Shown here piece by piece: positions 6,716-7,226 of a stretch of DNA of 7,226 nucleotides (its first letter is position 1; the number at the start of each line of letters is the position of its first letter). Made by a program: the position numbers and the translations under genes. Below the pieces are notes generated by a model. The model did no database searches. It had not been told where the DNA came from and saw only the letters and a program-made list of their open reading frames with translations. This DNA comes from Rhodoferax sp. (GTDB taxonomy: Bacteria > Pseudomonadota > Gammaproteobacteria > Burkholderiales > Burkholderiaceae): assembly GCA_020048295.1 (NCBI GenBank), contig JAIFMT010000216.1:1-7226 (forward strand), given 5' to 3'.

Positions 6716-6750
6716 TTTGTCCCTTGAAAACACTCGGGTCGCCACAAGTT
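6716..6750 (+). promoter_or_regulatory. sigma-32-like heat-shock promoter of clpB
   Basis: The -35 region CCCTTGAA (6721-6728) is an exact match to the conserved core of the RpoH consensus (TCTCNCCCTTGAA). After 13 bases, CCACAAGTT (6742-6750) matches CCCCATNTA at 5 of its 8 defined positions. Transcription would start near 6756-6758, about 18 bases before the clpB start codon. ClpB is a classic sigma-32 target, so motif and gene agree. The -10 match is only moderate. Confidence 0.65.
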
Positions 6751-6763
6751 GCTGATCAACTTG
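6745..6763 (+). promoter_or_regulatory. 7-bp dyad between the clpB promoter and ribosome binding site
   Basis: CAAGTTG (6745-6751) and CAACTTG (6757-6763) are exact inverted repeats around CTGAT. The dyad overlaps the -10 box, the likely transcript start and the first base of the GGAGGAG ribosome binding site. It may be a repressor operator or, if transcription starts further upstream, a hairpin near the ribosome binding site. It does not match the CIRCE element of HrcA. Confidence 0.4.
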
Positions 6764-6774
6764 GAGGAGATGCA
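6763..6774 (+). promoter_or_regulatory. ribosome binding site of clpB
   Basis: GGAGGAG (6763-6769) is a near-ideal Shine-Dalgarno with a 5-base spacer before the ATG at 6775. The reading frame extends upstream to an earlier ATG at 6622, but this site and the match to the ClpB N-terminus fix the start at 6775. Confidence 0.85.
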
Positions 6775-7226
6775 ATGCGACAAGAGAAACTGACGACCAA
6801 ATTTCAGGAAGCCCTGGCCGACGCGCAATCGTTGGCACTGGCCAATGACCATGCCTACATCGAGCCGGCGCATTTGCTGGTGGCCATGATCAAGCAGGAG
6901 GACGGTCCCAAAGCGCTGTTGCAGCGCGCCGGAGTCAACCTCAGCGGGTTGCTGGCCGGGGCCGAAGCCGCCGTGAAACGGCGAAAAAGAAGCGCTCAAG
7001 CGCGGCGACCAGTTTGTTGCCAGCGAGCTGTTCTTGCTGGCGCTGAGCGACTTCAAGGGCACGCTGGGTGACTTGGTGCGAGCCAATGGCCTGACCCGCA
7101 AGAGCCTGGAGACCGCCATCGAGGCGGTGCGCGGTGGCCAGAATGTGGACAGTGCCAACGCCGAAGACCAGCGCGAGTCGCTTAAAAAATACTGTCTTGA
7201 CCTGACCGAGCGCGCCCGCATGGGCA
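6775..7226 (+). pseudogene. clpB: clpB 5' part, reading frame broken by an internal deletion/frameshift; runs off the right edge
   Basis: ClpB is the hexameric AAA+ disaggregase that works with DnaK to rescue aggregated proteins. The first 69 codons (6775-6981) are clear ClpB N-domain, including MRQEKLTTKFQEALADAQ, YIEPAHLLVAMIKQEDGP and ALLQRAGVNLSGLL. The expected RLPQV...LL segment between the two halves of the N-domain is absent. From 6983 ClpB sequence resumes one frame over (EKEALKRGDQF, ASELFLLALSDFKGTLGDL, NAEDQRESLKKYCLDLTERA) and stays open to the window end. By comparison with E. coli ClpB about 24 residues are missing, and the frame change implies a loss of 3n+2 bases. Read from 6775, translation would stop at a TGA at 7069-7071. 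The nucleotide-binding domains lie outside the window. A GTG at 7145 matches the internal start V149 of E. coli ClpB. The lesion may be real or an assembly error. Confidence 0.85.

Noticed and set aside
6622..6774. Extension of the clpB frame upstream to an earlier ATG at 6622
   Set aside because: The heat-shock promoter, the ideal ribosome binding site and the ClpB N-terminal match all place the start at 6775. The upstream codons cover the promoter.
6982..7071. Novel tail RKRSAQARRPVCCQ... as a real alternative C-terminus of a short N-domain protein
   Set aside because: The same bases encode well-conserved ClpB sequence in the neighbouring frame, so the tail is better explained as an out-of-frame read-through to the first stop.

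Overview
The window looks like chromosomal DNA of a betaproteobacterium, most likely from the Comamonadaceae (Rhodoferax/Polaromonas-like). This rests on protein resemblance: the ClpB N-terminus (MRQEKLTTKFQEALADAQ), the trio FAD hydroxylase - DsbC - M61 peptidase, and high-GC codon use. No database search was possible, so the family-level assignment is an inference.

Layout. Positions 1-390 hold no convincing gene. They contain a possible ribosome binding site and start codon of a minus-strand gene leaving the left edge, a perfect 11-bp hairpin, a diverged direct repeat, and a rho-independent terminator. That terminator serves a minus-strand tRNA-Met(CAT) at 394-470, which has a clear TATAAT -10 box. 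A class III pyridine nucleotide-disulfide-type flavoprotein (CoA-disulfide reductase / NADH oxidase / persulfide reductase group) lies at 695-2062 on the plus strand. It converges on a minus-strand enoyl-CoA hydratase (2122-2901).

Next comes a tight minus-strand operon, read from right to left: a UbiH/UbiF/COQ6-type FAD hydroxylase (6632-5520), the periplasmic disulfide isomerase DsbC (5520-4804) and a cytoplasmic M61-family metallopeptidase with a PDZ-like domain (4807-2996). The joins are TGATG (1-base overlap) and ATGA (4-base overlap), with no clear Shine-Dalgarno at the two downstream starts, which suggests translational coupling.

Divergently from this operon, clpB begins at 6775 behind a sigma-32-like heat-shock promoter and a strong ribosome binding site, and runs off the right edge. 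The clpB reading frame is broken near 6981. About 24 codons of the N-domain seem to be missing and the frame shifts, so translation from the normal start would end at 7071. Recognisable ClpB sequence resumes in another frame and stays open to the window end. A GTG at the position of the known internal start of E. coli ClpB lies downstream of the break.

Most of the window is ordinary housekeeping sequence. The items most worth checking are the clpB lesion and its possible rescue by the internal start, a possible leaderless start for the hydroxylase operon, and the dyad between the clpB promoter and ribosome binding site. I did not find a convincing new biological system.
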